Made by a program: the position numbers and the translations under genes
Origin: Methanonatronarchaeales archaeon
GTDB lineage: Archaea > Halobacteriota > Methanonatronarchaeia > JAANXF01
DNA: 63,861 nucleotides
Direction of reading: 5' to 3'
Assembly: GCA_018263395.1 (NCBI GenBank)
Contig: JAANXF010000006.1
Span: 1-63,861, forward strand
Shown: piece by piece, positions 8,466 through 18,138 of the stretch
How the letters are laid out: each line of letters opens with the position of its first letter
How positions within the stretch are numbered: position 1 is the first letter of the stretch
The notes under the pieces: model-generated
What the model was told of the DNA's origin: nothing
The model's input: only the letters and a program-made list of their open reading frames with translations
Databases searched by the model: none

Positions 8466-9316
8466 ACCCCCGGGTAGGCGTCGTCGGCGGAACCGGCGTC
8501 TACGACCCGGAGCTGTTTCAGGACCCGGTCCACGTCGACGTGGAGACCCCCTTCGGGTCCCCGAGCGATTCCGTGGTGGTGGGCAGCGTAGGGGGCGTTG
8601 ATACCGCGTTCATTCCGAGGCACGGCGCGGGTCACGTCCACTCGCCCACTGACCTGCCGTATCGAGCCAATATCTACGCCCTCAAGAAACTGGGGGTGGA
8701 GAGAGTCGTCGCGATAAACGCCGTCGGTTCACTTCGCAGGGAGGTGGAGCCCCTGCACTTCCTCGTTCCGGACCAGGTGTACGACCGCACGAAGCTGCGG
8801 GAGACCAGCTTCTTCGGCGGAGGCGTGGTAGCACACGTGGGGTTCGCCGAGCCCTTCTGTCCGCAGCTCAACGGCCTCGCGGTGGACGCCTCTGCCTCAG
8901 TCGGCGTCAAGACCCACGCCGGGGGAACCTACGTCTGCATAGAGGGACCGTCTTTCTCGACAGGGGCCGAGTCGGAGGTGCATCGTGGACAGGGTTTCGA
9001 CGTCATAGGAATGACGGCGATTCCGGAGGCCAAGCTTGCGAGGGAGGCGGAGATGTGCTACTCCGTGATCACGACCGTGACGGACTACGACGTCTGGCAC
9101 GGGGAGGAGGTATCCGTCAAGCTGGTCGTAGAGCGTGCGCAGCAGAACGAGGAGAACGTGAAGCGGGTCCTGGAGGAAATCGTTCCAGGAATCCCGGAGG
9201 AGAGGGGATGCGTCTGCGGCTCCGCTCTTGACGGCGCCGTCATGACGGACCTGTCGAGGGCCCCGGAGGAGGCGGTCTCCAGGGTAGAGCTACTGATAGA
9301 GAGATTCCTCCCATGA
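8450..9316 (+). CDS. mtnP: MTA/MTI phosphorylase (PNP family)
   Basis: A 288-residue trimeric PNP-family enzyme with VVGGTGVYDPELF, the phosphate-binding PRHGAGHVHSPTDLPYRANIYAL and the base-binding CIEGPSFSTGAESEVHRGQGFDVIGMT. It splits 5'-methylthioadenosine or the inosine analogue into base and methylthioribose-1-phosphate. The C-terminal GCVCGSAL contains a CXC motif, known to form stabilising disulfides in some archaeal MTA phosphorylases. The next gene encodes an MTA/SAH deaminase, so the real substrate may be methylthioinosine. Ends ATGA-overlapped with that gene. Confidence 0.88.
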   Translation: MAEGVNPRVGVVGGTGVYDPELFQDPVHVDVETPFGSPSDSVVVGSVGGVDTAFIPRHGAGHVHSPTDLPYRANIYALKKLGVERVVAINAVGSLRREVEPLHFLVPDQVYDRTKLRETSFFGGGVVAHVGFAEPFCPQLNGLAVDASASVGVKTHAGGTYVCIEGPSFSTGAESEVHRGQGFDVIGMTAIPEAKLAREAEMCYSVITTVTDYDVWHGEEVSVKLVVERAQQNEENVKRVLEEIVPGIPEERGCVCGSALDGAVMTDLSRAPEEAVSRVELLIERFLP

Positions 9317-10566
9317 TTCTCAGGGCGGACCACGTCCTGCCCGTCACGTCGCCGCCTGTGGAGGACGGTGGCGTCCTCGTCAGGGATGGACTGATCCAGG
9401 AGGTCGGTCCCTTCGAGGAGGTGAAGGGTTCCGGGGAGGAGGTTCACCGCTTTGAGGGCTCCGCCCTCATCCCCGGCCTGGTGAACGCGCACTGCCACTC
9501 CGGGATGACGCTCCTGAGGGGGTACGCCGACGACGTTTCCCTGAATAGCTGGCTGCGGGACTACGTCTGGCCCGTAGAGTCCCGCATGAACGAGGAGGAC
9601 GTCGGGGCGGGGGCGTCGCTGGCCTGTGCGGAGATGCTCCTCGGCGGCGTGACGGGTTTTGCGGACATGTACTTCCACATGGGTGCCATCGCAGCAGCCG
9701 TCGAGGAGAGCGGCATGAGGGCCCTGCTGAGCTACGGCATGATAGACGTGGGCAAGGACGAGAACGGCGCCGAGGCCGAGCTCGAGGAGGGGCGCCGCTT
9801 CGCCGAGGAGTACGGCGGGGCGGCGGAGGGCCGCATAGAGACCGCCCTCGGGCCCCACTCCCCCGAGACCTGCTCCGCCCGGATGTATCCCCGGGATTCA
9901 CGGATAATGACCCACGTCTCCGAGACCGAGAGCGGCGTCACCTCCGTAGTCGAGAGGGAGGGCCAGGGGCCCGTGGAGTTTCTGGACGGCATCGGCGTAC
10001 TGGATGGCGCACTGCTGGCCCACGGCGTACACCTCTCCGGCGAGGAGATGGAGATACTGGCGGAGAGGGGGGCCCACGTTGCGCACTGCCCCTCCAGCAA
10101 CCTGAAGCTCGGCAGCGGCGTCGCGCCGGTGCGGGAACTGCTGGAGGTCGGGGTAAACGTCTGCCTCGGCACCGACGGGGCCGCGTCCAACAACAACCTC
10201 GACATGTTCCACGAGACGCGGCTCGCCGCCCTTCTGCACAAGGGGGTTGCGGAGGACGCCACCACAGTGCCGGCGGAGACCGCGCTGGAGATGGCGACGC
10301 TGAACGGCGCGGAGGCCCTCGGCGTCGACGCCGGTGCGCTGGAGCCCGGGAAACACGCTGACATCGTGGCGGTGGACCTCTCGACGCCCCACGACACCCC
10401 GGTCGACGACCCTGTCTCCGCACTCGTCTACAGCGCCAAGTCCGGCGATGTCACCGACGTATTCGTCGCCGGGGAACACGTGGTGCGGGACGGGGACCTC
10501 CGCTCCCTGGACCTTGAACGCGTCGTCGAGACCGCGGAGCGAAGCGCGGAGCGCCTCCGGGGCTGA
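9313..10566 (+). CDS. mtaD: MTA/SAH (5'-deoxyadenosine) deaminase
   Basis: A 417-residue amidohydrolase of the MtaD/DadD family, deaminating 5'-methylthioadenosine, S-adenosylhomocysteine and, in methanogens, 5'-deoxyadenosine. Metal ligands are visible: HCHS at residues 57-60 in VNAHCHSGMTLLRG, ITHVSE, HGVHLSG and LGTDGAASNNNLDMF. The C-terminal beta-domain (KHADIVAVDL...) is normal for amidohydrolases. Translationally coupled (ATGA) to the phosphorylase. With the hydrolase at 12222 it supports the inosine-type SAH recycling route described for methanogens. Confidence 0.88.
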   Translation: MILRADHVLPVTSPPVEDGGVLVRDGLIQEVGPFEEVKGSGEEVHRFEGSALIPGLVNAHCHSGMTLLRGYADDVSLNSWLRDYVWPVESRMNEEDVGAGASLACAEMLLGGVTGFADMYFHMGAIAAAVEESGMRALLSYGMIDVGKDENGAEAELEEGRRFAEEYGGAAEGRIETALGPHSPETCSARMYPRDSRIMTHVSETESGVTSVVEREGQGPVEFLDGIGVLDGALLAHGVHLSGEEMEILAERGAHVAHCPSSNLKLGSGVAPVRELLEVGVNVCLGTDGAASNNNLDMFHETRLAALLHKGVAEDATTVPAETALEMATLNGAEALGVDAGALEPGKHADIVAVDLSTPHDTPVDDPVSALVYSAKSGDVTDVFVAGEHVVRDGDLRSLDLERVVETAERSAERLRG

Positions 10567-10832
10567 AAAGGGATGCGGCCGACCTCATCCTTGCCGGAGG
10601 GAGGCCGGAGACCGTTCTCAACGACGTCCACTACGAGGGACGGACCCGGGACGACGCACCCTCATCCGACGGGCCGGGTCCGTGACGATCCCCGGACCCT
10701 GGACATGGGCCATCCTCCCGGGACACTCGAAGGCCTTAAGTGGGGTTACGGATAAGGAAAACCGTTGCACATTTCTCCAGACACTGACTGTTGCACCCGG
10801 GGAGCCGGGACTGGCGGCCGCACTCCATCACC
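10567..10832. other. Intergenic stretch upstream of CNNM/CorC gene
   Basis: About 265 bases. A 40-codon open frame beginning with CTG at 10563 overlaps the mtaD stop but has no normal start codon and no family I recognise. A CTTAAG-type AT patch at about 10735 is the only promoter-like signal for the downstream membrane protein. Confidence 0.3.
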
Positions 10833-12131
10833 ATGGCGATGAGCGAAACCGTGACGGTCTGGGGCGGGGTGGTGGCCATCGCCGTACTGATGGTACTCAG
10901 CGCGCTCTTCTCGAGCAGCGAGATCGCCATGTTCTCCCTCGCGAGGCACAAGCTCGACGCCCTGGTCGAGGAGAGGAACCCGAGGGCGGAGCTGGTGACG
11001 AGGTTGCGGGAGGACCCGCACCGCCTCCTCGTAACGATACTCGTCGGGAACAACGTGGTGAACATCGCCATGACCAGCGTCGCCACCGCCCTCTTCGTAA
11101 TCTACCTCCCCCGGGAGCAGGCTGTCGTGGCGACCACGGTGGTCATCAGCTTCCTCGTCCTGGTGTTCGGCGAGTCCACCCCCAAGTCCTACGCGGTGGA
11201 GCACCCGGTCCCCTGGGCCCTCCGGGTCTCCGGGTTCCTGCACGCGACGCAGAGGCTCCTGTACCCGGCCGTCGTCTTCTTCGACCACCTGACCCGGGTA
11301 GTGAACCGCTTGACGGGCGGCAGGTCCGACATCGAGACCTCCTACATGACGAGGGGGGAGATCGAGCACATCATACGGACGGGGGAGGAGGAGGGCGTCA
11401 TCGAGCAGGACGAGCGCCGAATGATCGAGTCGGTCTTTAAGCTCAGCAACACCATCACGAAGGAGGTCATGACGCCGCGCCTCGACATCGTCGCGGTCCC
11501 GGACACGGCGGACCTCGAAGAGGTGCTTACGACGTGCATCGAGAACGACGTGACCACTGTCCCCGTTTACAGCGAGGTGCTGGACGAGATCCGGGGCCTC
11601 GCAGACATAAAAGGGGTCTCCCGAGCCATCAGGAAGGGGGGTGAACTGGAAGACGTCGTGAAGCCCACGCTGTTCGTGCCGGAGACCAAAGAGATAGACG
11701 AGCTGCTCAAGGAGATGCAGGAGCGCCGCATCCACATGGCGATCGTCATCGACGAGTTCGGCTCCACCGAGGGCATCGTGACGGTGGAGGACATCGTGGA
11801 GGAGATAGTGGGCGAAATCTTCGACATCGGTGAGGAGGTGCCCATCGAGCGGCTGGACGACTCCACGCTGCTCGTGAAAGGGGACGTAAACGTGGACGAG
11901 GTGAACGAGGTCCTGGGCGTAGAGATCCCGGAGGAGGCCGAGTTCGAGACCGTCGCCGGCTTCATCTACAACCATATCGGGCGCCTCGTCGAGGAGGGGG
12001 AGCAGTTGCGGCACGGGGGAGCCCTGCTCACCGTGGAGGAGGCCTACCGCACCCGGATACTGAAGGTCCGGGTCGAGAGGGTGCCGAGCGAGGAGGGAGA
12101 GGGGGACGAGGAGACGGACGGGGAGGGGTGA
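10833..12131 (+). CDS. CNNM/CorC-type membrane protein (DUF21-CBS-CorC)
   Basis: A 432-residue protein with three domains in order. An N-terminal DUF21 transmembrane domain (residues 1-190: VAIAVLMVLSALFSSSEIAMFS, ILVGNNVVNIA, VFGESTPKSYAVE) is followed by two CBS repeats (MTPRLDIVAVPDTADLEEV; MAIVIDEFGSTEGIVTVEDI) and a C-terminal CorC_HlyC domain (DSTLLVKGDVNVDEVNEVLG). The family includes Mg2+/Co2+ transporters or exporters. An upstream TTG at 10791 is in frame, but the ATG at 10833 puts the first membrane helix at the normal place. The end is strongly acidic. Confidence 0.88.
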   Translation: MAMSETVTVWGGVVAIAVLMVLSALFSSSEIAMFSLARHKLDALVEERNPRAELVTRLREDPHRLLVTILVGNNVVNIAMTSVATALFVIYLPREQAVVATTVVISFLVLVFGESTPKSYAVEHPVPWALRVSGFLHATQRLLYPAVVFFDHLTRVVNRLTGGRSDIETSYMTRGEIEHIIRTGEEEGVIEQDERRMIESVFKLSNTITKEVMTPRLDIVAVPDTADLEEVLTTCIENDVTTVPVYSEVLDEIRGLADIKGVSRAIRKGGELEDVVKPTLFVPETKEIDELLKEMQERRIHMAIVIDEFGSTEGIVTVEDIVEEIVGEIFDIGEEVPIERLDDSTLLVKGDVNVDEVNEVLGVEIPEEAEFETVAGFIYNHIGRLVEEGEQLRHGGALLTVEEAYRTRILKVRVERVPSEEGEGDEETDGEG

Positions 12132-12221
12132 GGGCGTCCCGGGGCGGCCGGCCGGGCCGTATTCGCCGCGTTTCACCAGAAAGGAAATTTAGGTCCGGCC
12201 CGATACAGGGGCGCGACCACG

Positions 12222-13475
12222 GTGCATCTACACATGACAGTCGAAGAGGTTCAGGAGGGAGAGGCGAAGGTCGGGTGGGCGCGGGAGCACATGCCCGTCC
12301 TCGCCCGGATACGGAAGCGCTTGGAGGAAGAGGAGCCGTTCGGAGGCGTCACGGTCGGCATGGCGCTGCACGTGGAGCCGAAGACTGCGGTCCTCGTGGA
12401 GACGCTGCGCGCAGGCGGCGCCGAGGTGGCGATAACGGGGTGCAACCCGCTGTCCACCCAGGACGACGTGGCGCGGTACCTGGACACCGTGGACGGGATA
12501 GCGTGCTTCGCCGAGCACGGCGTCGACGAGGAGGAGTACTACGAGGCCATCGACGCCGTGCTGGACCGGGAGCCCTCGGTCGTGATAGACGACGGCGGCG
12601 ATCTGGTGTTCCGGCTGCACGAGGAGCGCAGGGAGCTGCTGGACGGGGTGGAGGGTGGCTGCGAGGAGACCACGACCGGGGTCCACAGGCTCCGCGCGAT
12701 GGAGCGGGACGGGGCGCTGGAGCTGCCAGTCGTGGCGGTCAACGACACCCCGATGAAGCGGAATTTCGACAACAGGCACGGAACCGGGGAATCTACGCTG
12801 TCGGCGGTGATGTCCACAACCAACCTGCAGGTGGGTGGCAAGACTGTGGTCGTTGCGGGGTACGGGAACTGCGGCAGGGGCCTGGCGGAGAAGTTCGCCG
12901 CCCTCGGTGCTAGGGTGATCGTAACGGAGGTGGACCCGAGGAGGGCGCTGCAGGCCCACTTCGGGGGGTACGACGTGAAGACGATGGACGAGGCCGCTGC
13001 CGAGGGGGACCTGTTCGTGACGACCACGGGCAACGTGGACGTCGTGACCGGGGACCACTTCGACCGGATGAGGGACGGTGCGGTGGTGTGCAACGCCGGC
13101 CACTTCAACGTCGAGATAAACCTGGACGACGTGGAGGAGATGGCGGAGGAGCACAGGGAGCCGAGGCCAGGGCTGAGGGAGTACACCATGCCGGACGGCA
13201 GAAACGTCTCCGTGCTGGCCGAGGGAAGGCTCGTCAACCTCGCGGCGCCCCTCGGCTGGGGGCATCCTGTCGAGATAATGGACCTGAGCTTTGCGATACA
13301 GGCCCTCTCCGCGGAGTACGTCTTGAGGGAAGACCTGGAGCCCGGCGTAATCGAGGTGCCGGACGAAATCGACGTGATGGTCGCGGAGCTCAAGCTGAGG
13401 ACTTCCGGAATCGCCATCGACAGGATGACGGAGGAGCAGAGGGACTACTTCGAGTCCTGGCGGCACGGGACCTGA
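12222..13475 (+). CDS. ahcY: S-adenosyl/S-inosyl-homocysteine hydrolase
   Basis: A 417-residue NAD-dependent hydrolase releasing homocysteine. Seen are [11 protein letters not shown], the catalytic lysine segment [20 protein letters not shown], the Rossmann NAD loop [24 protein letters not shown], and the C-terminal tail [11 protein letters not shown]; the usual final KPDxYRY motif is absent, as in other archaeal enzymes. GTG at 12222 follows an AT-rich TATA (GGAAATTTAGG near 12183) by about 33 bases; ATG at 12234 is the alternative start. Co-occurrence with the deaminase at 9313 suggests S-inosylhomocysteine as the real substrate. Confidence 0.9.
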   Translation: MHLHMTVEEVQEGEAKVGWAREHMPVLARIRKRLEEEEPFGGVTVGMALHVEPKTAVLVETLRAGGAEVAITGCNPLSTQDDVARYLDTVDGIACFAEHGVDEEEYYEAIDAVLDREPSVVIDDGGDLVFRLHEERRELLDGVEGGCEETTTGVHRLRAMERDGALELPVVAVNDTPMKRNFDNRHGTGESTLSAVMSTTNLQVGGKTVVVAGYGNCGRGLAEKFAALGARVIVTEVDPRRALQAHFGGYDVKTMDEAAAEGDLFVTTTGNVDVVTGDHFDRMRDGAVVCNAGHFNVEINLDDVEEMAEEHREPRPGLREYTMPDGRNVSVLAEGRLVNLAAPLGWGHPVEIMDLSFAIQALSAEYVLREDLEPGVIEVPDEIDVMVAELKLRTSGIAIDRMTEEQRDYFESWRHGT

Positions 13476-13477
13476 AT

Positions 13478-14314
13478 ATGGTCGAAACCCTGGTGGACGA
13501 CCACCTCCACCTGTCGCCGAAGGGAAAACCAGAGGACGCGGTGCGGGATTTCGAAGATGAGGGCGGTACGCACTTGTTTTCACCCAACCTCCTTCCCGCG
13601 ACCTACGGCGTCGAGATATCGGAGGGCGAGGACTACCGCGAGGTCTTCGAGAGACACGTGGAGCTCGTGGAATCCGTGAGCGGAAGCGTGGAGGTTTTTC
13701 CCCTGGTGGGGGTCCATCCCGTCGAGGTCCCGAGGCTCGCCGGGGAGATGGGCCTCGAGGCGGCAGGGGATGTGGTCTCCGCCGGTCTGGACGTCGCGGC
13801 CGGGTTTGTCAGGGATGGGAGGGCGGTGGCGATCGGGGAGGTGGGTCGCCCGCACTACGACGTGCCCGAAGCGGTGGTCGAGGCCTGCGACCGGTTGCTC
13901 AGGAAGGCCTTCCGTCTGGCAGCGGCTGCGGGGTGCGCGGTGCAGCTACACACTGAGCGCATGGACGGCCCGGGTGTGGAGGCCGTGGCGTCTGTGGCGA
14001 AGGAGGAGGGACTGGGGCCCGGAGGGGTGGTGCACCACTTCTCCCCCCCGCTCATCGACGAGTGTGGTGGGGCCGGGACCGTCCCCTCCGTCCTAGCGAG
14101 GAGCGATTTCGTGGAGGAGGCGGCCTCGAGGGGTGACCGGTTCTTGCTCGAGACCGACTACCTCGACGACCCTGGGCGGCCCGGCGCCGTGCTCGGCCCC
14201 GGGACGGTTCCGGCGAGGACCGCGGACCTGCTGGAGAGGGGCGTCCTCTCTGAGGCGGCGGCGGAGAGGGTCCACAGGAAACTTCCGGAAGAGGTGTACG
14301 GGGTACGGCTGTAG
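13478..14314 (+). CDS. TatD-family metal-dependent hydrolase
   Basis: A 278-residue TIM-barrel hydrolase. Metal-site residues are visible as DDHLHLSPKG (HxH), AIGEVGRPHYD (Glu), CAVQLHTERMDG (His) and LETDYLDDP (Asp). Members include DNases, but many archaeal paralogues are uncharacterised. It starts two bases after the ahcY stop and is probably co-transcribed with it. The frame is open further upstream but overlaps ahcY coding sequence. Confidence 0.82.
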   Translation: MVETLVDDHLHLSPKGKPEDAVRDFEDEGGTHLFSPNLLPATYGVEISEGEDYREVFERHVELVESVSGSVEVFPLVGVHPVEVPRLAGEMGLEAAGDVVSAGLDVAAGFVRDGRAVAIGEVGRPHYDVPEAVVEACDRLLRKAFRLAAAAGCAVQLHTERMDGPGVEAVASVAKEEGLGPGGVVHHFSPPLIDECGGAGTVPSVLARSDFVEEAASRGDRFLLETDYLDDPGRPGAVLGPGTVPARTADLLERGVLSEAAAERVHRKLPEEVYGVRL

Positions 14315-14498
14315 ACCGAGCTACCGGTCAGCGAGTGACCCCTATCCCGGGAGGTTCTCCGTCTGCTTTTTTGCAACCGAAGCAGAGGGGTGTTTAGGCA
14401 AGGGTTTTTAAGCACCTCGCAAATGGTTTCAGTAACCTCTCCCGGGGCAACGCCGGTAGTGTTCCGACGAGGAGTTCACCAGAGGAGTTAGGAGCGGA

Positions 14499-17400
14499 AT
14501 GGCACAGTCGATAAACCGCGGAATGGTCTCCGTGTGGGAGGAGTTTCTCGACCTCTACGCCAGAGAGGATCTGCTCGAGCTCACCGTAAAGTCCGGAAAT
14601 CTGGAGGTCGAGTACTCCGACGTCGAGCGATTCAGCGGCGAGCTGGCCGACGAATTGACGAGCAACCCGGACAGGGTTCTCGGAGCCGCGAGGAGCGGAC
14701 TGAAAGAGGTCGACCTACCGGTCGAGATAGACGACTCCGAAGTCGAGATTCGCATCGTCGGGTTGCCGGACGAGGACACCTTCCTGGCGAGGGAGCTGCG
14801 CTCCGAGCACATCGGCCACCTGATTGCGGTGGAGGGACTGACGCGCAAGGTAACCGAGGTGCGCCCAAAAATCATGGTGGCAGCGTTCGAGTGCCAGAGG
14901 TGCGGAGAGGTGCAGAGAGTCGAACAGGACGAAGCCGATTTCTCGGAGCCGTACATGTGCCGCGGCTGCGAGCGCAGGGGCCCCTTCGAGGTGCTACACG
15001 ACGAGTCGGGGTTCGTGGACTCACAGAAGATACAGATACAGGAATCGCCGGAGGAACTCTCCGGGGGAGAGCAGCCCCAGTCCATAGATATCTACGTAAG
15101 CGACGGTTTGGCCGGCGTGGTTACGCCGGGAAACAAGGTGAAGGTCACAGGCATCCTGCGCTCCTTCCAGCGGAAGTCCGGGGGCAGGAAGCGGACCGTC
15201 TTCGACCTGTTTCTCGATGGAAACTCGATCGAGATGGAGGACAGGGAGTTCGAGGAAATCGAGATAACGAAGGAGGAGCAGGAGGAAATCGAGAGGCTGA
15301 CCGAGGACCCCGCGATATACGGAAAAATCATCGACAGCATAGCACCCACGATATACGGATACACGGACATCAAGGAGGCGATCGCGCTGCAGCTGTTCAG
15401 CGGAGTGTCGAAGATGATGCCGGACGACTCCTACATCCGGGGGGACATCCACGTCCTGCTAATCGGCGATCCCGGCATGGGCAAGTCCCAGGTCCTTCGC
15501 TACGTCAGAAACCTCGCCCCCAGAGGGGTGTACGCCTCGGGGAAGTCGTCCACCGCTGCCGGCCTCACGGCCGCCGCCGTAAAGGACGAGTTCGGGGAGG
15601 GCAGGTGGAGCCTGGAGGCCGGTGCCCTGGTCCTCGCGGACAAGGGAGTCGCCTGCATAGACGAGGTCGACAAGATGAGGGACGATGACCGGAGCGCCCT
15701 CCACGAGGCCATGGAACAGCAGTGTTTCGCCCCCCGAACCCAGGTCCACCTCCCTGACGGACGGAGCCGACCCATTGGTGACATTGTGGAAGAGTTCCTC
15801 GATGAGGAGGGGGTGAAGGTGACCCCATCAGGCAAAGAGGTCGCGGAGCTGAACGGTGGGGAACTTGAGGTACTCTCCACCGACATGGAGACGTTCGAGA
15901 CCGATAAGAGAGATGTCAGTGTCGTTGGTCGCCGAGAGGCACCGAAGGAAATGCTGAGGATCGAGCTTGGCAACGGCCGGGTGATGGAGGTCACACCGGA
16001 GCACCCCTTCCATCAGATAGAGAACGGGGAGATCGTGGAGGTAGATGCCAGAAAACTCTCCGAAGGGGGGTTCGTCACCTCCCCCCGCAAGAGCTCAGTC
16101 GAGGGAGAAGGACAACCGCTCGGCGACATCGAGATAGACTCCGGACGCAAGAAGGTGAGGATCCCGGACCACAACTCACCTGAGCTCGCGACGTTCACTG
16201 GGTACCAGGTTTCGGATGATGGGTACGAGCTAAACCGGGGGGAGAAAAACGGATTCAACTTCACGAACACGGATGATATCCTCGTCGAGGACTACGTCAA
16301 GGTAGTCGAGAGCCTCTTCGACGTCGAGCCCTGGATTCAGGAGCGCGGCGACCGAAAGAACGTCCGGGTTGTGTCGAAGGAACTCTCAAGGTGGCTCCAG
16401 GAACTTGGACCCCTCCTCGAGAAAGGACCGAGGAAGAAGATTCCGGAGCGACTCATGAAGGGAACGACGGAGGACCTCTCTCTGCTCCTCCGGGCATTCT
16501 TCGACGGGGACGGAGGAGTCTATCGAACACAAAGAGGGTACCGGATTCGGGCGGTCGTGGAGAACCGGGAGCTCATAGAGCAGGTCCAGGAACTCCTATG
16601 GAGATTCGGTATCCACTCCACCATCCGGCGCGAGGGAGATGTCTGGCGGATAGACATCTCACGCTACGACGACCTGGAACAATTCCGACGAGAAGTCGGG
16701 TTCCTCTCACTGCAAAAGCGTAAGTGCCTCGATGAGGCAGTGGAGGAAACGAGAGACCCCGCCGAACCTGTGCCCGGCATCAGCGATTTCCTGATGCGGC
16801 TCATGAAACGTCTTGGCCTCAAACAGGAGACCCTCGCCACCAACCTCACGAGCGGCCAGAACATTTCCCGGAACCGGGCGGCTGACATCCTGAATCGATT
16901 GCAGGATAGGTTACGGGAGATACAGGAACTAGATCTGGATGGGGCGGATGTCTCCCGATGCCGGGATGTGCGGACCCGGTTCGGAATCCCGTGCCGGGAG
17001 ATCGCGGAGAGTGCCGGGGTCAGCTGCTCCCTCATCCAGTTCTGGGAGAAGAACGGCACCGACCGGACGGAAGAGTATCGAGAGGCCTTAAAAGAAGCCC
17101 TAAAGAAGCGCCAGAAGCTGTCCCGGGAGGTGCGTCGCCTCGAGTCCCTATTGAACAGCCTCCGGTGGCTTAAGATTCGGAGCGTGGAGCGATTCTGCCC
17201 CGACTTTGATCATGTCTATGATCTCACCGTCCCTTCGACCCACACGTTTTTGGCCGAAGGAGCAGTGGCGCACAATTCGCTCTCCATAGCCAAGGCCGGA
17301 ATAACGACCACCCTGAGGACGAGGTGCGCGCTCCTGGGGGCGGCAAACCCGAAGTACGGCCGTTTCGACAGGTACGAACCTATCGCAGAGCAGATCAACA

Positions 17401-18098
17401 TGGAGCCGGCTCTCCTGTCCAGGTTTGACCTCATCTTCACGCTCACCGACAAGCCGTCGGAGGACCTGGATTCCAAAATCGCCAGCCACATACTGACCTC
17501 CCACCGCGGGGGCGAGAGGCTGAGGAGGGGAGAAAACTTCTCGATGGAGGACGTGGATCCGCCGATTGAACCGGAGCTGATGCGGAAGTACGTCTCGCTG
17601 GCCAAGAACGTGGTTCCGGTGATGCGCGGAAAGGCCATGGACAGGCTGCGGGGTTTCTACGTCGAGCTTCGAAATGCAGGGGAGGGAGATTCACCGGTCC
17701 CGGTCACCGCCAGGCAGCTGGAGGCCCTCGTACGTCTGGCCGAGGCCTCCGCGAGGATTCGCCTCGCCGAGGAGGTCACGGAGGAGGACGCTTCCCGGGC
17801 GATCCGGATAGTGAAGAGGTGCCTACGGGAGGTGGGTGTGGACCCGGAGACCGAGGAGTACGACATAGACGTGCTCGCGACCGGCGTCAGCAAGAGTCAG
17901 AGGGACAAAATCCGGCTCCTGAGGGAGATCATACGTGAGCTGGAGTCCGAGCACGGCGGAAAGGCGCCGAAGGACGTCGTCTACAGGAAGGCCGAGGAGG
18001 CGGGTATACCGAGGAGCGCCGCCAAGGACAAGGTTCAGAAGCTTCGCAACGACGGCGACGTGTATTTCCCGGACCACGGCAGCGTCAAGCTGACGTAG
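14499..18098 (+). CDS. mcm: MCM replicative helicase precursor with intein
   Basis: A 1199-residue precursor; removing the intein at residues 409-926 leaves a 681-residue MCM of normal archaeal size. N-terminal domain with zinc site CQRCGEVQ...CRGCERRG; AAA+ core with Walker A GDPGMGKSQVLRYV, Walker B ACIDEVDKMRDDD, sensor GAANPKYGRFDRY and arginine finger LLSRFDLIFTL; C-terminal winged helix from about residue 1110. It unwinds DNA at the replication fork. The 5' region has a purine-rich ribosome-binding stretch (GAGGAGTTAGGAG) and an upstream TATA-like TTTTTAAGC near 14405. Confidence 0.97.
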   Translation: MAQSINRGMVSVWEEFLDLYAREDLLELTVKSGNLEVEYSDVERFSGELADELTSNPDRVLGAARSGLKEVDLPVEIDDSEVEIRIVGLPDEDTFLARELRSEHIGHLIAVEGLTRKVTEVRPKIMVAAFECQRCGEVQRVEQDEADFSEPYMCRGCERRGPFEVLHDESGFVDSQKIQIQESPEELSGGEQPQSIDIYVSDGLAGVVTPGNKVKVTGILRSFQRKSGGRKRTVFDLFLDGNSIEMEDREFEEIEITKEEQEEIERLTEDPAIYGKIIDSIAPTIYGYTDIKEAIALQLFSGVSKMMPDDSYIRGDIHVLLIGDPGMGKSQVLRYVRNLAPRGVYASGKSSTAAGLTAAAVKDEFGEGRWSLEAGALVLADKGVACIDEVDKMRDDDRSALHEAMEQQCFAPRTQVHLPDGRSRPIGDIVEEFLDEEGVKVTPSGKEVAELNGGELEVLSTDMETFETDKRDVSVVGRREAPKEMLRIELGNGRVMEVTPEHPFHQIENGEIVEVDARKLSEGGFVTSPRKSSVEGEGQPLGDIEIDSGRKKVRIPDHNSPELATFTGYQVSDDGYELNRGEKNGFNFTNTDDILVEDYVKVVESLFDVEPWIQERGDRKNVRVVSKELSRWLQELGPLLEKGPRKKIPERLMKGTTEDLSLLLRAFFDGDGGVYRTQRGYRIRAVVENRELIEQVQELLWRFGIHSTIRREGDVWRIDISRYDDLEQFRREVGFLSLQKRKCLDEAVEETRDPAEPVPGISDFLMRLMKRLGLKQETLATNLTSGQNISRNRAADILNRLQDRLREIQELDLDGADVSRCRDVRTRFGIPCREIAESAGVSCSLIQFWEKNGTDRTEEYREALKEALKKRQKLSREVRRLESLLNSLRWLKIRSVERFCPDFDHVYDLTVPSTHTFLAEGAVAHNSLSIAKAGITTTLRTRCALLGAANPKYGRFDRYEPIAEQINMEPALLSRFDLIFTLTDKPSEDLDSKIASHILTSHRGGERLRRGENFSMEDVDPPIEPELMRKYVSLAKNVVPVMRGKAMDRLRGFYVELRNAGEGDSPVPVTARQLEALVRLAEASARIRLAEEVTEEDASRAIRIVKRCLREVGVDPETEEYDIDVLATGVSKSQRDKIRLLREIIRELESEHGGKAPKDVVYRKAEEAGIPRSAAKDKVQKLRNDGDVYFPDHGSVKLT
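15723..17276 (+). mobile_element. Intein in MCM with LAGLIDADG endonuclease and HTH segment
   Basis: A 518-residue in-frame intein between the MCM residues EAMEQQ and SLSIAKAG, just after Walker B. Splice blocks: N-terminal Cys (CFAPRTQVHLPDG), block B-like VTPEHPFHQ, terminal TFLAEGAVAHN followed by Ser+1. Two degenerate dodecapeptides, TFTGYQVSDDGYE and LLRAFFDGDGGVY, mark a LAGLIDADG homing endonuclease. Between the endonuclease and the C-terminal splice block are about 150 extra residues with two helix-turn-helix-like segments (LGLKQETLATNLTSG; IPCREIAESAGVSCSLIQFW). All catalytic splice residues seem present, so splicing is expected. Confidence 0.95.
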
Positions 18099-18138
18099 AC
18101 GACGAAAGAGGTATCCGATTCCCGGTACATCTCTGCCC

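Noticed and set aside
10563-10682. 40-codon ORF with CTG start overlapping the mtaD stop
   Set aside because: Translation (ADLILAGGRPETVLNDVHYE) looks protein-like, but no family is recognised and no normal start exists; evidence is too thin to call.
10746-13583. Long minus-strand frames (476 and 451 codons)
   Set aside because: Antisense to the CNNM/CorC gene and to ahcY, both with clear domain motifs.
14499-18098. Viewing the long mcm frame as two genes or a fusion with an unrelated enzyme
   Set aside because: The 518-residue insert begins with Cys, ends with HN followed by Ser, and has splice and LAGLIDADG motifs, so it is an intein.
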